The notes below the pieces were generated by a model that was not told the DNA's origin, did no database searches, and was given only the letters and a program-made list of their open reading frames with translations. A DNA stretch of 64,000 nt from Insolitispirillum peregrinum (GTDB taxonomy: Bacteria; Pseudomonadota; Alphaproteobacteria; Rhodospirillales; Rhodospirillaceae). Within the stretch, counting starts at the first letter, position 1. Every line of letters starts with the position of its first letter. Of this stretch, positions 38,377 through 47,361 are shown in pieces. The stretch covers positions 62,001 through 126,000 of the forward strand of contig NZ_FTOA01000005.1 of NCBI RefSeq assembly GCF_900156605.1, given 5' to 3'. The position numbers and the translations under genes are program-made.

Positions 38377-39033
38377 TCAGCTCTTCTTTTTCTTGCCAAT
38401 CCTGCTTTCCTCGCCCCGCATCAGGCGACGGATGTTTTCGTGGTGGCGCAGGATCGCCAGAATGGCCAGTGCCAGATAGGCGGCGGCATGGATCGGCCCG
38501 ATCAGGATCAGGCCATAGACCGGCGCCAGCGACAGCGCCACCAGAGCGGCCAGCGAGGAATAGCGGAACACCGCCGCCACCACCAGCCAGGTCAGACAAG
38601 CCCCGACACCCACCGGCCAGGCGGTCATCAATAGCACGCCCAGCGTGGTGGCAACGCCCTTGCCGCCCTTGAACTTCAGCCAGACGGGGAAGTTGTGCCC
38701 CAGCACGGCAGCGCAACCCGCCGCCAGAACCAGCATCTGGTCCGGCTGGCCGGTGTGGGCGACACTGCCCCACCATGCCAGCGCCGCCGCAATCGCTCCC
38801 TTGCCGGAATCCAGCAGCAGGGTGGCCAGCGCCAGATCCTTGCGACCGGTGCGCAGAACGTTGGTGGCCCCGATGTTGCCGGAGCCAATGCTGCGCAGGT
38901 CATAGCCAAACGGTTTGGTCAGCACCAGCCCGAACGGAACCGACCCCAGCAGATAGCCGCCGATCACCGCCACCAGCAGGGCGATGGTGAACGGGCCACT
39001 GCCCAGTGCAGTCAGGACGCTGCTCTCAACCAT
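38377..39033 (-). CDS. plsY: Glycerol-3-phosphate acyltransferase PlsY
   Basis: Integral inner-membrane enzyme that transfers acyl from acyl-phosphate to glycerol-3-phosphate, the first step of phospholipid synthesis. The three family motifs are present: [27 protein letters not shown] with the glycine-rich G3P site, and [21 protein letters not shown]. About 218 aa with five or so transmembrane segments and a basic tail [11 protein letters not shown] 39033 is chosen for spacing from a GGACGGTG site; ATG 39039 is also possible. Start overlaps the pyrC stop by eight bases. Confidence 0.94.
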   Translation of the reverse strand: MVESSVLTALGSGPFTIALLVAVIGGYLLGSVPFGLVLTKPFGYDLRSIGSGNIGATNVLRTGRKDLALATLLLDSGKGAIAAALAWWGSVAHTGQPDQMLVLAAGCAAVLGHNFPVWLKFKGGKGVATTLGVLLMTAWPVGVGACLTWLVVAAVFRYSSLAALVALSLAPVYGLILIGPIHAAAYLALAILAILRHHENIRRLMRGEESRIGKKKKS

Positions 39034-40375
39034 GGACATACACCGTCCGGCCATCAACCACTGTCCGCACGGCGTGACCCTGCAACAGGCGGCCATCGAA
39101 CGGCGAGTTCTTGGACTTCGACAGTGACTGCTGGGCGGCGAACTTCCACGGGCGGTCGAGGGTGATCAGCACCAGATCAGCGGCTCCGCCCACGGTCAGG
39201 CGACCGGCGCGGTGGCCGTGGTTGTCGGTCAGATTCAGCAGGTCCGCCGGGGCCGAGGTCAGCAGGCGCAGGGCGCCGAGCAGGTCGAGATGGCCGTTAT
39301 GGACCAGTTCGAGAGTCAGCGGCAACAGGGTTTCCAGACCGGTGCCGCCAAAGGCGGCCTGCGCGAATGGCAGGCGCTTGGCATCGGTATCCTGCGGCGA
39401 GTGGTCCGAGGCAATGGCATCAATGGTGCCATCCTGCAGACCTTCGACGATCGCCAGACGGTCGGATTCGGCACGCAGCGGCGGCGACAGCTTGGCAAAG
39501 GTGCGATAGTCACCGACTGCCAGTTCGTTGAGGGCAAAGTACGGCGGCGCGGTGTCGCAGGTGACATCCAGACCCTTGGCCTTGGCGCGGCGGATGATTT
39601 CGACGCTGTCCGAGGTTGAGATATGGGCGGCGTGATAGCGACCCCCGGTCATTTCGACCAGGCGAATATCTCGCTCAAGCATGATGATTTCGGCTTCGCG
39701 CGGGATGCCCGACAGGCCCAGACGGCTGGCCTGCTCACCGGCGTTCATCACCCCGCCACTCAGGCCCGGCTCTTCGGGGTGCTGGATGATCAGGAAGCCA
39801 AAGGTGGCAGCGTACTGCAGGGCGCGGCGCATGGTCTGCACGTTGGCAATCGCCTTGGTGCCGTCGGTGAACGCCACCGCTCCGGCGCGATTGAGCAGGC
39901 CCATTTCCGACAGTTCCTTGCCCAGTGTCCCCTTGGTGGCGGCACCGTAGGCATAGACCTTGGTCAGACCGATCTGGCGGGCGCGGCGGGCGATGAACTC
40001 GATGGCGGCTTCTTCGTCCAGCACCGGATCGGTGTTCGGCAGGGCGACCATCGAGGTGATGCCCCCGGCAACGGCGGCCTTGCCCGCGGACTTGACGCTT
40101 TCCTTGTGGGCTTCGCCCGGTTCACGCATCTGCACCCGCATGTCAACCAGACCGGGGCACAGGATCGCGCCCTTGCCGTCGATCACTTCGGCTCCGGCAG
40201 GAACGCCGCTGGCAAAAATGCCCGGACCATAGGCCGAGATGGTTTCGCCATCGCTCAGCAGGCCGCCGGTGTGATCGCAGACCACATCAAGGCCCGAGGC
40301 CGGGTCGATCAGCTGCACGTTGACGTAAGCGACCGCTTGCGGCTGTGACTGGGGGGCGGTGGAACGGGCGGACAT
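39026..40375 (-). CDS. pyrC: Dihydroorotase-like protein (class I), lacking the HxH metal ligands
   Basis: Amidohydrolase-fold partner of PyrB in pyrimidine synthesis, 449 aa. Active dihydroorotases have PGLIDxHxHLREPG; here it reads [15 protein letters not shown], with Arg80 and Gln82 at the two His positions. Other ligand sites appear kept: [22 protein letters not shown] and [10 protein letters not shown]. Such proteins occur in alphaproteobacteria; by analogy with PyrC-prime of pseudomonads it may be a structural partner of PyrB with the active enzyme elsewhere. ATG 40375 has AGGAGG at ideal spacing and shares a base with the pyrB stop. Confidence 0.9.
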   Translation of the reverse strand: MSARSTAPQSQPQAVAYVNVQLIDPASGLDVVCDHTGGLLSDGETISAYGPGIFASGVPAGAEVIDGKGAILCPGLVDMRVQMREPGEAHKESVKSAGKAAVAGGITSMVALPNTDPVLDEEAAIEFIARRARQIGLTKVYAYGAATKGTLGKELSEMGLLNRAGAVAFTDGTKAIANVQTMRRALQYAATFGFLIIQHPEEPGLSGGVMNAGEQASRLGLSGIPREAEIIMLERDIRLVEMTGGRYHAAHISTSDSVEIIRRAKAKGLDVTCDTAPPYFALNELAVGDYRTFAKLSPPLRAESDRLAIVEGLQDGTIDAIASDHSPQDTDAKRLPFAQAAFGGTGLETLLPLTLELVHNGHLDLLGALRLLTSAPADLLNLTDNHGHRAGRLTVGGAADLVLITLDRPWKFAAQQSLSKSKNSPFDGRLLQGHAVRTVVDGRTVYVHG

Positions 40376-41337
40376 CACTTGGCCTCCTGCTGCTGCTTGT
40401 AGACCTGATTGTTGTGCGACAGGGTGTGCAGGACGGCTTGCCGGACGGCCACGCCCATTTCCACCTGTTCGCGGATTACCGACCGTTCAACGTCGTCGGC
40501 AACATCGGAGTCGATTTCCACCCCGCGGTTCATCGGGCCGGGATGCATGATCAGGGCGTCGGGCTTGGCCAGCGCCAGCTTTTCCTTGTCCAGACCAAAG
40601 AACTCGAAATATTCGCGTACTGACGGAATATAGCTGCCCTGCATACGCTCGTTCTGCACGCGCAGCATCATCACGATGTCCACGTCCTTCAGCCCCTTGC
40701 GCATGTCGTAATAGGGGGAGACCCCCAATTCCTCGATCCGCGACGGCATCAGGGTGCGCGGCGCGATGCAGCGGACATGCGCCCCCATGGTGTTCAGCAG
40801 GTGGATGTTCGACCGCGCCACGCGCGAATGCAGCACGTCGCCGCAGATGGCGACTTCGAGGCCGTCCAGATGGCCCTTGCGGCGGCGGATGGTCAGGGCA
40901 TCGAGCAACGCCTGCGTCGGGTGTTCGTGGGCACCGTCACCGGCATTGACCACCGCGCAGTTCACCTTGTCGGCCAGCAGCTTGACCGCCCCGGAGTCCT
41001 GATGGCGGACCACCAGCACGTCCAGCCGCATGGCGTTCAGGGTGACGGCGGTGTCAATCAGGGTCTCGCCCTTGCTGACCGACGAGCCGGTTGACTGCAT
41101 GTTGATCACCGTCGCCCCCAGCCGCAGGCCCGCCAGTTCAAAGCTGGCGCGGGTGCGGGTCGAGGCTTCGAAGAACAGGTTGACCTGCGTCTGCCCGTTC
41201 ATCGCGTCAAAGGTGGGGGCAGACTGGTTGCCCTGCACCACATAGCTGTCGGCGAGATCAAGCAGCGAATTGATTTCGTGGGGATACAGCCCCTCGATCC
41301 CGAGGAGGTGGCGATGCTTGTAATCGGCTGCGGTCAT
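40375..41337 (-). CDS. pyrB: Aspartate carbamoyltransferase catalytic subunit
   Basis: Second step of de novo pyrimidine synthesis, joining carbamoyl phosphate and aspartate. 320 aa. Carbamoyl-phosphate loop [15 protein letters not shown], the [11 protein letters not shown] loop, [11 protein letters not shown], and aspartate-site LRVQNERM and [11 protein letters not shown] are intact. No pyrI-type regulatory gene is adjacent; the downstream dihydroorotase-like gene overlaps by one base, consistent with a PyrB-PyrC complex. No clear ribosome site precedes the ATG. Confidence 0.96.
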   Translation of the reverse strand: MTAADYKHRHLLGIEGLYPHEINSLLDLADSYVVQGNQSAPTFDAMNGQTQVNLFFEASTRTRASFELAGLRLGATVINMQSTGSSVSKGETLIDTAVTLNAMRLDVLVVRHQDSGAVKLLADKVNCAVVNAGDGAHEHPTQALLDALTIRRRKGHLDGLEVAICGDVLHSRVARSNIHLLNTMGAHVRCIAPRTLMPSRIEELGVSPYYDMRKGLKDVDIVMMLRVQNERMQGSYIPSVREYFEFFGLDKEKLALAKPDALIMHPGPMNRGVEIDSDVADDVERSVIREQVEMGVAVRQAVLHTLSHNNQVYKQQQEAK

Positions 41338-41438
41338 AACGGGCGCGGTCCTTGCGTGGGGGAAGGGTGTCCGGCATCAGAAGGAAGGCACCCGGTGGAC
41401 CCGGATGCCTTTGCTGTTGGTCTGATCTCTGGCTGCTC

Positions 41439-41834
41439 TCAGGCGTCGGCGATGATCGCGTCGGCTTCGATTTCCACCAGCCAGTCAGGGTTGACGAAGC
41501 CGGTGACCACCACAAAGGTGCAGGCCGGGCGGATCTCGCTGAAGAACTCGCCATGGGCACGGGCGGCTTCGCGCCAGTCGTCGGCACTGGTCAGCATGAC
41601 GGTGGTGCGCACGGTGTCGGCCAGCGAGCCGCCAGCCTGCTCGATGGCGGCCTTGATGGTTTCCAGGCACTGTTTTGTCTGGGCGTACAGGTCGCCCGGG
41701 CCGACCAGCTTGCCGTCGGCCCCCATCGGGCCGGTCCCGGCAACGGCAATGGTGTTGCCAACGCGGACGGCGCGGCTGAAGCCGATCACCGGTTCGTTGG
41801 GCGAGCCAGAGGAAATCAGGGTGCGCTTGCTCAT
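41439..41834 (-). CDS. RidA family protein
   Basis: 131-aa cytosolic protein of the YjgF/YER057c/UK114 family; family members deaminate reactive imines such as 2-aminoacrylate. GFSRAVRVGNTIAVAGTGPMG and the C-terminal LVEIEADAIIADA fit, but the canonical C-terminal Arg-containing loop of RidA proper differs (PACTFVVVTGFVNPDWLVEIEA), so it is more likely a Rid subfamily member with another substrate. ATG 41834 has AAGG upstream and agrees with family length. Upstream of pyrB on the same strand but about 100 bases away. Confidence 0.85.
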   Translation of the reverse strand: MSKRTLISSGSPNEPVIGFSRAVRVGNTIAVAGTGPMGADGKLVGPGDLYAQTKQCLETIKAAIEQAGGSLADTVRTTVMLTSADDWREAARAHGEFFSEIRPACTFVVVTGFVNPDWLVEIEADAIIADA

Positions 41835-41970
41835 GCTGAGTGCCTTTTTCAGGGACAACGCCAACAGGCGTCTGCCGCGCCGGGCGGCGGGGAAATCTGT
41901 TGGCGGGTTATATGCCTCCCGGCGGGACGGTGCAAGCGTCGGACGGTGGTTTTTCTGTTCCGGGCTGCTG

Positions 41971-42969
41971 TCAGCCGGTCAGCCACGGCAACAGGCTGAT
42001 CAGCGCGGGCAGGCTGATCATTGCCAGCACGGTCTGCCAGGTGATCAGGGCGGCCATCATCGGGGCATCGCCGCCCATCTGGCGGGCCAGAATGTAGGAC
42101 GAGGCCGAACAGGGGACGCCCGACCACAGGATCATGGTCCCCAGTGTGGCTGCCGACAGCGACAGCGAGGAGGGCAGCAGCAGGTCAAGGGTCAGGGTGA
42201 CAAGGACCGGCAACAGCACCAGCTTGCCGACCGAAGCGGCGACAAAGGGAACGATGACCGCCCGCCAGCGGCTGGTGCTGTCGTTGGCAGGCAGGGTCAG
42301 CAGCAACCCGGCCCCGACCGACAGCAACCCCATCGGCAGCGAGGCCTTGGCCAGAATGCCCAGAACCGGCTCGATCACCGGCGGCAACCCCAGCCCGCTG
42401 ACATTCAGGACAATGCCGCCGATGCAGGACAGGATCAGCGGGTTGCGCAGCAGTCCCAGCGCCAGCGAGCGCAGGCGGGCGATGCGGTGCTGGCTGCTGC
42501 CTGCGGGGGGGACCAGCAGCATTAACGCCGTCACTGACAGGACGTTGACCAGCGGCACGGTGATGGCGATGCACAGGGCGGTGACGGTGATGCCATCGTT
42601 GCCGTACAGGGCGGCCGCCCCGGCCAGACCGACGTAGGTATTCGGGCGGATGGCTCCCTGAAACACCGAACTGAGCGTTGCCCGCCCGGCACGGTCCGCC
42701 GTTGGCCGCAGCAGCGGGCCACCCAGCAGGATCAGGGCGGCCAGCAGCAGGGTGGTGCCGCCGATGCAGGCGACAATCTGCGGCCATGGCAAACTGCCCA
42801 GACGGGCCGAAGCCAGATTGGACACCAGCAGGGCGGGGAAGGTGACGTAATAGGTCAGCCGGTCGGCCTGTGACCAGAATCCGTCCTCGACAAAGTGCCA
42901 GCGTTTCAGGCCATGCCCGAGCAGGATCAGCAGAAAGATCGGAGCCAGTGCCAGCAGAACGGTCAGCAT
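41971..42969 (-). CDS. AEC family transporter
   Basis: Inner-membrane carrier of the auxin efflux carrier family, 332 aa with about ten hydrophobic segments arranged as two similar halves. Conserved points are APIFLLILLGHGLKRW, the YYVTFPALLVSNLA segment, FQGAIRPNTYVGLAGAAALYG in the centre and WSGVPCSASSYILARQMGGD in the second half, where the Pro-kinked helices form the substrate path. Bacterial members move malate or other organic acids; the substrate here is not evident. It begins five bases after the cupin stop. Confidence 0.88.
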   Translation of the reverse strand: MLTVLLALAPIFLLILLGHGLKRWHFVEDGFWSQADRLTYYVTFPALLVSNLASARLGSLPWPQIVACIGGTTLLLAALILLGGPLLRPTADRAGRATLSSVFQGAIRPNTYVGLAGAAALYGNDGITVTALCIAITVPLVNVLSVTALMLLVPPAGSSQHRIARLRSLALGLLRNPLILSCIGGIVLNVSGLGLPPVIEPVLGILAKASLPMGLLSVGAGLLLTLPANDSTSRWRAVIVPFVAASVGKLVLLPVLVTLTLDLLLPSSLSLSAATLGTMILWSGVPCSASSYILARQMGGDAPMMAALITWQTVLAMISLPALISLLPWLTG

Positions 42970-42974
42970 CGGCG

Positions 42975-43304
42975 TCAGTCAACAATCAGCAGGCGGGCAC
43001 CGCCGCTGGTGGTGGAGCGATGGGCCTCGGCATTGTCTCCGACCTGATAGGAACAGCCCGCAGTCATCACCACCGTCCGGCCATCGGCCAGCTCGGTGTG
43101 CAACTCGCCCTCCAGCACGTACAGGACGTGGCCTTTGGAGCACCAGTGATCGGCCTTGTAGCCCGCCGAGTACTCGACCACCCGCACGCGGATGTCGCCA
43201 AAGGTCAGGGTCCGCCACAGGGCTTGCCCCTGTTCGCCGGGGTGGACAGTGGCGGGAACCTGGCTCCAGTCGGTCATGGTGAACGGGAAAGGGGGCATGT
43301 GCAT
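42975..43304 (-). CDS. DHCW-motif-type cupin protein
   Basis: Small single-domain cupin, 109 aa. The family signature region reads YKADHWCSKGHVLYVLEGELHTELADGRTVVM, followed by YQVGDNAEAHRSTTSGGARLLIVD, which supplies the metal-ligand His/Glu positions of the two cupin motifs. Function of the family is not known; a metal-dependent sensor or isomerase role is possible. ATG 43304 or 43298 could be used and neither has a clear ribosome site. Likely co-transcribed with the AEC transporter. Confidence 0.85.
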   Translation of the reverse strand: MHMPPFPFTMTDWSQVPATVHPGEQGQALWRTLTFGDIRVRVVEYSAGYKADHWCSKGHVLYVLEGELHTELADGRTVVMTAGCSYQVGDNAEAHRSTTSGGARLLIVD

Positions 43305-43501
43305 GGGGAGGACGCCTTTTTTGCTTGTCTGTGTTCAGGACAACACTCCGCCGCAGGGCGGGCAATCCCTGTCGATGGGGATGCACCAGAAAAGGGGAGC
43401 CGGACATATACTTTTTCGTCGTGATTATCTCTTTAGGGATTTTGAATGTAATCGTAGAATAAAGGCTAATTATTCATTTTTATACAATCAAGAGTATCTT
43501 T

Positions 43502-45769
43502 ATGTCCCTCACTGCACCTCCCGCTGCGTCCCGTCCGGGATACCATGGCTCGGGAACCTGGGCGCGCTCCCTGTTCGCCTTGACCATACTGGTGGGGTTG
43601 GCGGTTCTTGGCTTTGTTCACTTTCTTTTGTTTCATACGGTGGTCGAGCTGACAACCATCCTGATTTCCCTGCTGACGTTTGCGGTGGTGGTGGGAACAT
43701 ATCGGCTGACCTGTAACAATTACCTGCTGATTTTGGGCTGCGGAGCGTTCTGGACGGCCCTGTTCGATCTGGGCCATACACTGGCCTATCACGGCATGGG
43801 CTTTGCCGCCTTCAGCGATGCCAACCGGGCGACGCAATTGTGGTTGTGCGGGCGGCTGATCGAAACTCTTGCCATGATCCTCGCCCCGGCAATTGCCCGT
43901 AATCGGGCTCCGGTGCGGGTGGCCGCTGTCTTTGCCGGGTTTGGCTGGCTGGCGCTGGCGTTGGGGATGACCATCCTGCTGGACCTGTTTCCGGTGACCT
44001 ATCTGCCTGCCTCGGGCCTGACCCATTTCAAGGTTGTCTTTGAATATGGTCTGGTCGGCGGGCTGCTGCTGGCGGGTTATCTTACGTGGTATCAACGGTC
44101 CTTTCTGCCGCCGTACCTGTGGGGTTTGATGCTGACCGCCATCGCCCTGACCACCATGACGGAGTTCATTTTCACTGCCTATCTGACCCTGACCGGCCCG
44201 CTGAACATCCTCGGCCATTTGACCAAGGTTCTGGCCTTCTGGCTGATTTTCGAAGCCGTGATCGGGCCGATGCTGTTGCAGCCTTTTGGCAGTATTGCCC
44301 GGACGATCATGACCTTTGACGGGATTCCCGATCCGGTTCTGCTGGTCAGTCAGGACGGATCAATCGTTCAGGTCAACGATGCGGCAGCGGCATGGTTTGA
44401 CAGTCCCGCGCGCGATCTGATCGGGAAATCCCTGCGGGAAATTCTGGTCCCGTCATCTTCTGCCGTGCCAGCCCTGCCCGGGCAGGCCGAAGTTGTCCTG
44501 TTCCGCTCCCTGAAGGCTTTTACCCCACTATCCGGGCACCGGATGACGGATAGTCACAACCGGGCCTGCCTGCTGTCGATGAGTATCCTGACCTCGGGAG
44601 ATCCGGGCAAGGCCAACGGTGTCATGCTGGTGTACCTGCGGGATATCACTGCGCGAGAGCAGGCGAAAGACGACCTGCAAACAGCCCGTTTTCAGCTGGA
44701 CTGTGTTCTCGGGAACAGTGGCTATGGCGTCTGGGACTGGACGGTCACCAGCGGCGAGGTTCGTTTTTCTCCCGAAATGGAAACGATGATCGGCTACGCT
44801 GTCGGTGAATGGGGTGGATCGGTCCGCTCATGGGAAAAACGGATTCACCCCGACGACCGGGCCGCGGTGATGAGCGATCTGCAGGCCCATCTGGAAGGGC
44901 GAACCCCGTTCTATGACAACGTTCACCGCATCCAGCACAAGGACGGGCACTGGGTCTGGATCCATGATCAGGGGCGGGTTGTTGAACGGGACGGAGTGGG
45001 ACGGCCACTGAGGGCGATTGGCACCCATTGCCTGTACGAGCAGCGTGCAGCGATGACGGAGGACGCGCCCTCGACCGGGAGCACCGTCACCGAACATCTG
45101 GCGACGTTGGCCAGAGAGACCGTGCAGGAGCCGCTGCGAGCGGCCTCGCAGTTCCTGGCGTTGATCGTCCATCGCCATTTGCCGTCTCTGGAGGGCGACT
45201 GCCGCGAATTGCTGATCCAGGCGCAGGCCAATGCCAAACGGGCATTCCAGTCACTGGAAAGCCTGACCGCGTTCTGTGCCAGCGACGGAGAGGTGTTGCC
45301 GTCGCAAGCGGTGGCGTTGGAAAAGAGCCTGCAAACGGTTTCACCGCTGTTGCAGCCTCGCCATCAGGTGACACCATGGCTGAAGGTGCAAGGACCGCTG
45401 CCGGTGGTTGAAATGGCTCCGGCGATGCTGGAGGGCGTGTTGCTGGCATCGCTGCTGGCGCTGCAGAATGCGTATTCGCCCGATCAGACACAGCAGATCA
45501 CCGTGCAGGGCTGGACGCGGGACGAGCAGGTGGTGTTGGAATTATGTGCCGAACAGGGGACGCTGACCCGCGAGCAGCGGGAAACGCTGTTGAGTCCGGC
45601 CCATCCCCTGCCTGTGGTGGGGCATGCGGGGAATCCTGTCCGCATGATGACACTGGCCATGGCCCAGCGTGCCGTGGAGCGTGTGGGGGGCGGGCTGACA
45701 CTGATCGGCGAAGGACGGGGGCAGATGGTGGCTATCCGGCTGGTCCTGCCTGCGGCCCTGTCGGCATGA
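43502..45769 (+). CDS. MASE3-PAS-PAS membrane protein with degenerate histidine-kinase core
   Basis: 755-aa membrane sensor. Residues 25-265 are a seven-helix MASE3-type domain (FALTILVGLAVLGFVHFLLF, ALFDLGHTLAYHGMGF, WLCGRLIETLAM). PAS 1 lies about 275-400, PAS 2 about 400-520. The following part aligns with the HisKA of the kinase at 12623, but ASHDLQEPLR is here LARETVQEPLR, with Glu539 in place of the phosphoacceptor His. The N-box and the DxGxG box of the ATPase are also missing, although the C-terminal MAQRAVERVGGGL still resembles that fold. It should not autophosphorylate and may act as a pseudokinase or bind a partner. Tandem array 2 begins 14 bases after the stop. Confidence 0.86.
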   Translation: MSLTAPPAASRPGYHGSGTWARSLFALTILVGLAVLGFVHFLLFHTVVELTTILISLLTFAVVVGTYRLTCNNYLLILGCGAFWTALFDLGHTLAYHGMGFAAFSDANRATQLWLCGRLIETLAMILAPAIARNRAPVRVAAVFAGFGWLALALGMTILLDLFPVTYLPASGLTHFKVVFEYGLVGGLLLAGYLTWYQRSFLPPYLWGLMLTAIALTTMTEFIFTAYLTLTGPLNILGHLTKVLAFWLIFEAVIGPMLLQPFGSIARTIMTFDGIPDPVLLVSQDGSIVQVNDAAAAWFDSPARDLIGKSLREILVPSSSAVPALPGQAEVVLFRSLKAFTPLSGHRMTDSHNRACLLSMSILTSGDPGKANGVMLVYLRDITAREQAKDDLQTARFQLDCVLGNSGYGVWDWTVTSGEVRFSPEMETMIGYAVGEWGGSVRSWEKRIHPDDRAAVMSDLQAHLEGRTPFYDNVHRIQHKDGHWVWIHDQGRVVERDGVGRPLRAIGTHCLYEQRAAMTEDAPSTGSTVTEHLATLARETVQEPLRAASQFLALIVHRHLPSLEGDCRELLIQAQANAKRAFQSLESLTAFCASDGEVLPSQAVALEKSLQTVSPLLQPRHQVTPWLKVQGPLPVVEMAPAMLEGVLLASLLALQNAYSPDQTQQITVQGWTRDEQVVLELCAEQGTLTREQRETLLSPAHPLPVVGHAGNPVRMMTLAMAQRAVERVGGGLTLIGEGRGQMVAIRLVLPAALSA

Positions 45770-45782
45770 CTGGATGCGGGAG

Positions 45783-46550
45783 TTGAGTGTTTCAGCAAAT
45801 GCGTCGTCGCAGGTGTTCCACCTGCTCGGGATTTGAGTCTGTTCATTCAGCAAATACGTCGTCGCAGGTGTTCCACCTGCTCGGGATTTGAGTCTGTTCA
45901 TTCAGCAAATACGTCGTCGCAGGTGTTCCACCTGCTCGGGATTTGAGTCTGTTCATTCAGCAAATGCGTCGTCGCAGGTGTTCCACCTGCTCGGGATTTG
46001 AGTCTGTGCATTCAGCAAATGCGTCGTCGCAGGTGTTCCACCTGCTCGGGATTTGAGTCTGTTCATTCAGCAAATACGTCGTCGCAGGTGTTCCACCTGC
46101 TCGGGATTTGAGTCTGTTCATTCAGCAAATACGTCGTCGCAGGTGTTCCACCTGCTCGGGATTTGAGTCTGTTCATTCAGCAAATGCGTCGTCGCAGGTG
46201 TTCCACCTGCTCGGGATTTGAGTCTGTTCATTCAGCAAATACGTCGTCGCAGGTGTTCCACCTGCTCGGGATTTGAGTCTGTTCATTCAGCAAATACGTC
46301 GTCGCAGGTGTTCCACCTGCTCGGGATTTGAGTCTGTTCATTCAGCAAATGCGTCGTCGCAGGTGTTCCACCTGCTCGGGATTTGAGTCTGTGCATTCAG
46401 CAAATGCGTCGTCGCAGGTGTTCCACCTGCTCGGGATTTGAGTCTGTTCATTCAGCAAATGCGTCGTCGCAGGTGTTCCACCTGCTCGGGATTTGAGTCT
46501 GTTCATTCAGCAAATACGTCGTCGCAGGTGTTCCACCTGCTCGGGATTTG
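45783..46550. repeat. Tandem array 2: fourteen 55-bp two-hairpin units
   Basis: Hairpins begin every 55 bases exactly, from 45811 to 46526. Each has a perfect stem GCAGGTG/CACCTGC with TTC loop, followed by TCGGGATTTGAGTCTG, TTCATTCAG and CAAAT(A/G)CGTCGTC, where ATTTG/CAAAT with CTG/CAG can pair. Units are otherwise near identical, differing at A/G after CAAAT and at T/G in GTTCATT. Unit length is not a multiple of three, so it cannot code for a repeat protein. It shares its spacer with array 1 but has a different, still self-complementary stem. The region 45770-46599 holds nothing else apart from the paaY ribosome site. Confidence 0.96.
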
Positions 46551-46599
46551 CTCTACCGTTTCCTGATCACAGAAAAAAACATCTGGAAGGAAACGCCCC

Positions 46600-47196
46600 A
46601 TGCCCTGTTATTCGATTGATGGCGTGCGCCCGGTGGTGCATCCGTCAGCCTATGTTCATCCGACAGCCATCCTGATCGGAGACGTGTTGATTGGTCCCGA
46701 GGTCTACATCGGGCCTGCGGCGTCCCTGCGGGGGGACTTTGGGCGCTTGCGGATCGAAAGCGGTGCCAACGTGCAGGATAATTGCTCGATGCACGGCTTC
46801 CCCGGCACCGAAACCCTGATCGAAGAAGAAGGCCATATCGGCCATGGGGCCGTCCTGCACGGCTGTATCATTCGCCGGGGCACGCTGGTCGGGATGAATG
46901 CGGTGGTGATGGATGGCGCCGATATCGGGGCCGAAAGTCTGGTGGCGGCGATGGCCTTTGTCAAAGCCGGGATGATCGTCCCGGCGCGCTCACTGGTGGC
47001 CGGAATTCCCGGCAAGGTGATCCGGGCCGTAACCGATGATGAATATGCGTGGAAGAAACAGGGAACGGCTGATTATCAGCAACTGGCCCGCCGCTCACTG
47101 GCATCAATGGTGGAATGCACGCCGCTGAGTGCCATGGAGGCCGACCGTCCGGCCCTGCCTGCAACCGCCAGCGAGCCGCTGTATCTGAAGAAATGA
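46600..47196 (+). CDS. paaY: PaaY/CaiE-type gamma-carbonic-anhydrase-like hexapeptide protein
   Basis: Left-handed beta-helix trimer protein, 198 aa. It follows PaaY closely: MPCYSIDGVRPVVHPSAYVHPTA, IGPAASLRGDFGRL, ANVQDNCSMHGFPGTET, HGCIIRRGTLVGMNAVVMDG and WKKQGTADYQQL. His residues at GHIGHGAVLHG and MHGFP are the expected metal ligands. PaaY hydrolyses thioesters in phenylacetate degradation; no paa gene is near, so the role here may be general thioester or carbonic-anhydrase-like activity. AAGGA lies upstream of ATG. Confidence 0.88.
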   Translation: MPCYSIDGVRPVVHPSAYVHPTAILIGDVLIGPEVYIGPAASLRGDFGRLRIESGANVQDNCSMHGFPGTETLIEEEGHIGHGAVLHGCIIRRGTLVGMNAVVMDGADIGAESLVAAMAFVKAGMIVPARSLVAGIPGKVIRAVTDDEYAWKKQGTADYQQLARRSLASMVECTPLSAMEADRPALPATASEPLYLKK

Positions 47197-47202
47197 CCGG
47201 GT

Positions 47203-47330
47203 AAAAAAAGAGAGCGGGTTTAGAGCATTTTCAAGTTGACCGTCTCCGGTCAACGGCTCGGAAAATGCGGCCCTAAAAAGGGAGAGCGTTTTCGCTCAGT
47301 GTGAAAACGCTCTCATCCCGCTCTCTCGTA
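47203..47330. terminator. Nested inverted repeats between convergent paaY and gatB
   Basis: An outer pair GAGAGCGGG (47210) / CCCGCTCTC (47317) encloses two hairpins: GCATTTTC with inner GTTGACCG/CGGTCAAC closing to GAAAATGC (47225-47268), and GAGAGCGTTTTC/GAAAACGCTCTC (47282-47314). The A-run at 47203 gives a T-run on the minus strand. A two-way terminator is likely; the TAGAGCATTTTC start also resembles family A repeats. Confidence 0.75.
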
Positions 47331-47361
47331 TTCTGCTGCCAGGTGTGTCCTGTATCCAGGA

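Noticed and set aside
45783-46550. CRISPR array
   Set aside because: The whole 55-base unit repeats; there are no unique spacers and no cas gene in the window.
46600-47196. Phenylacetate catabolic cluster
   Set aside because: Only the paaY-type gene is present; no paaABCDE, paaG or paaK nearby.
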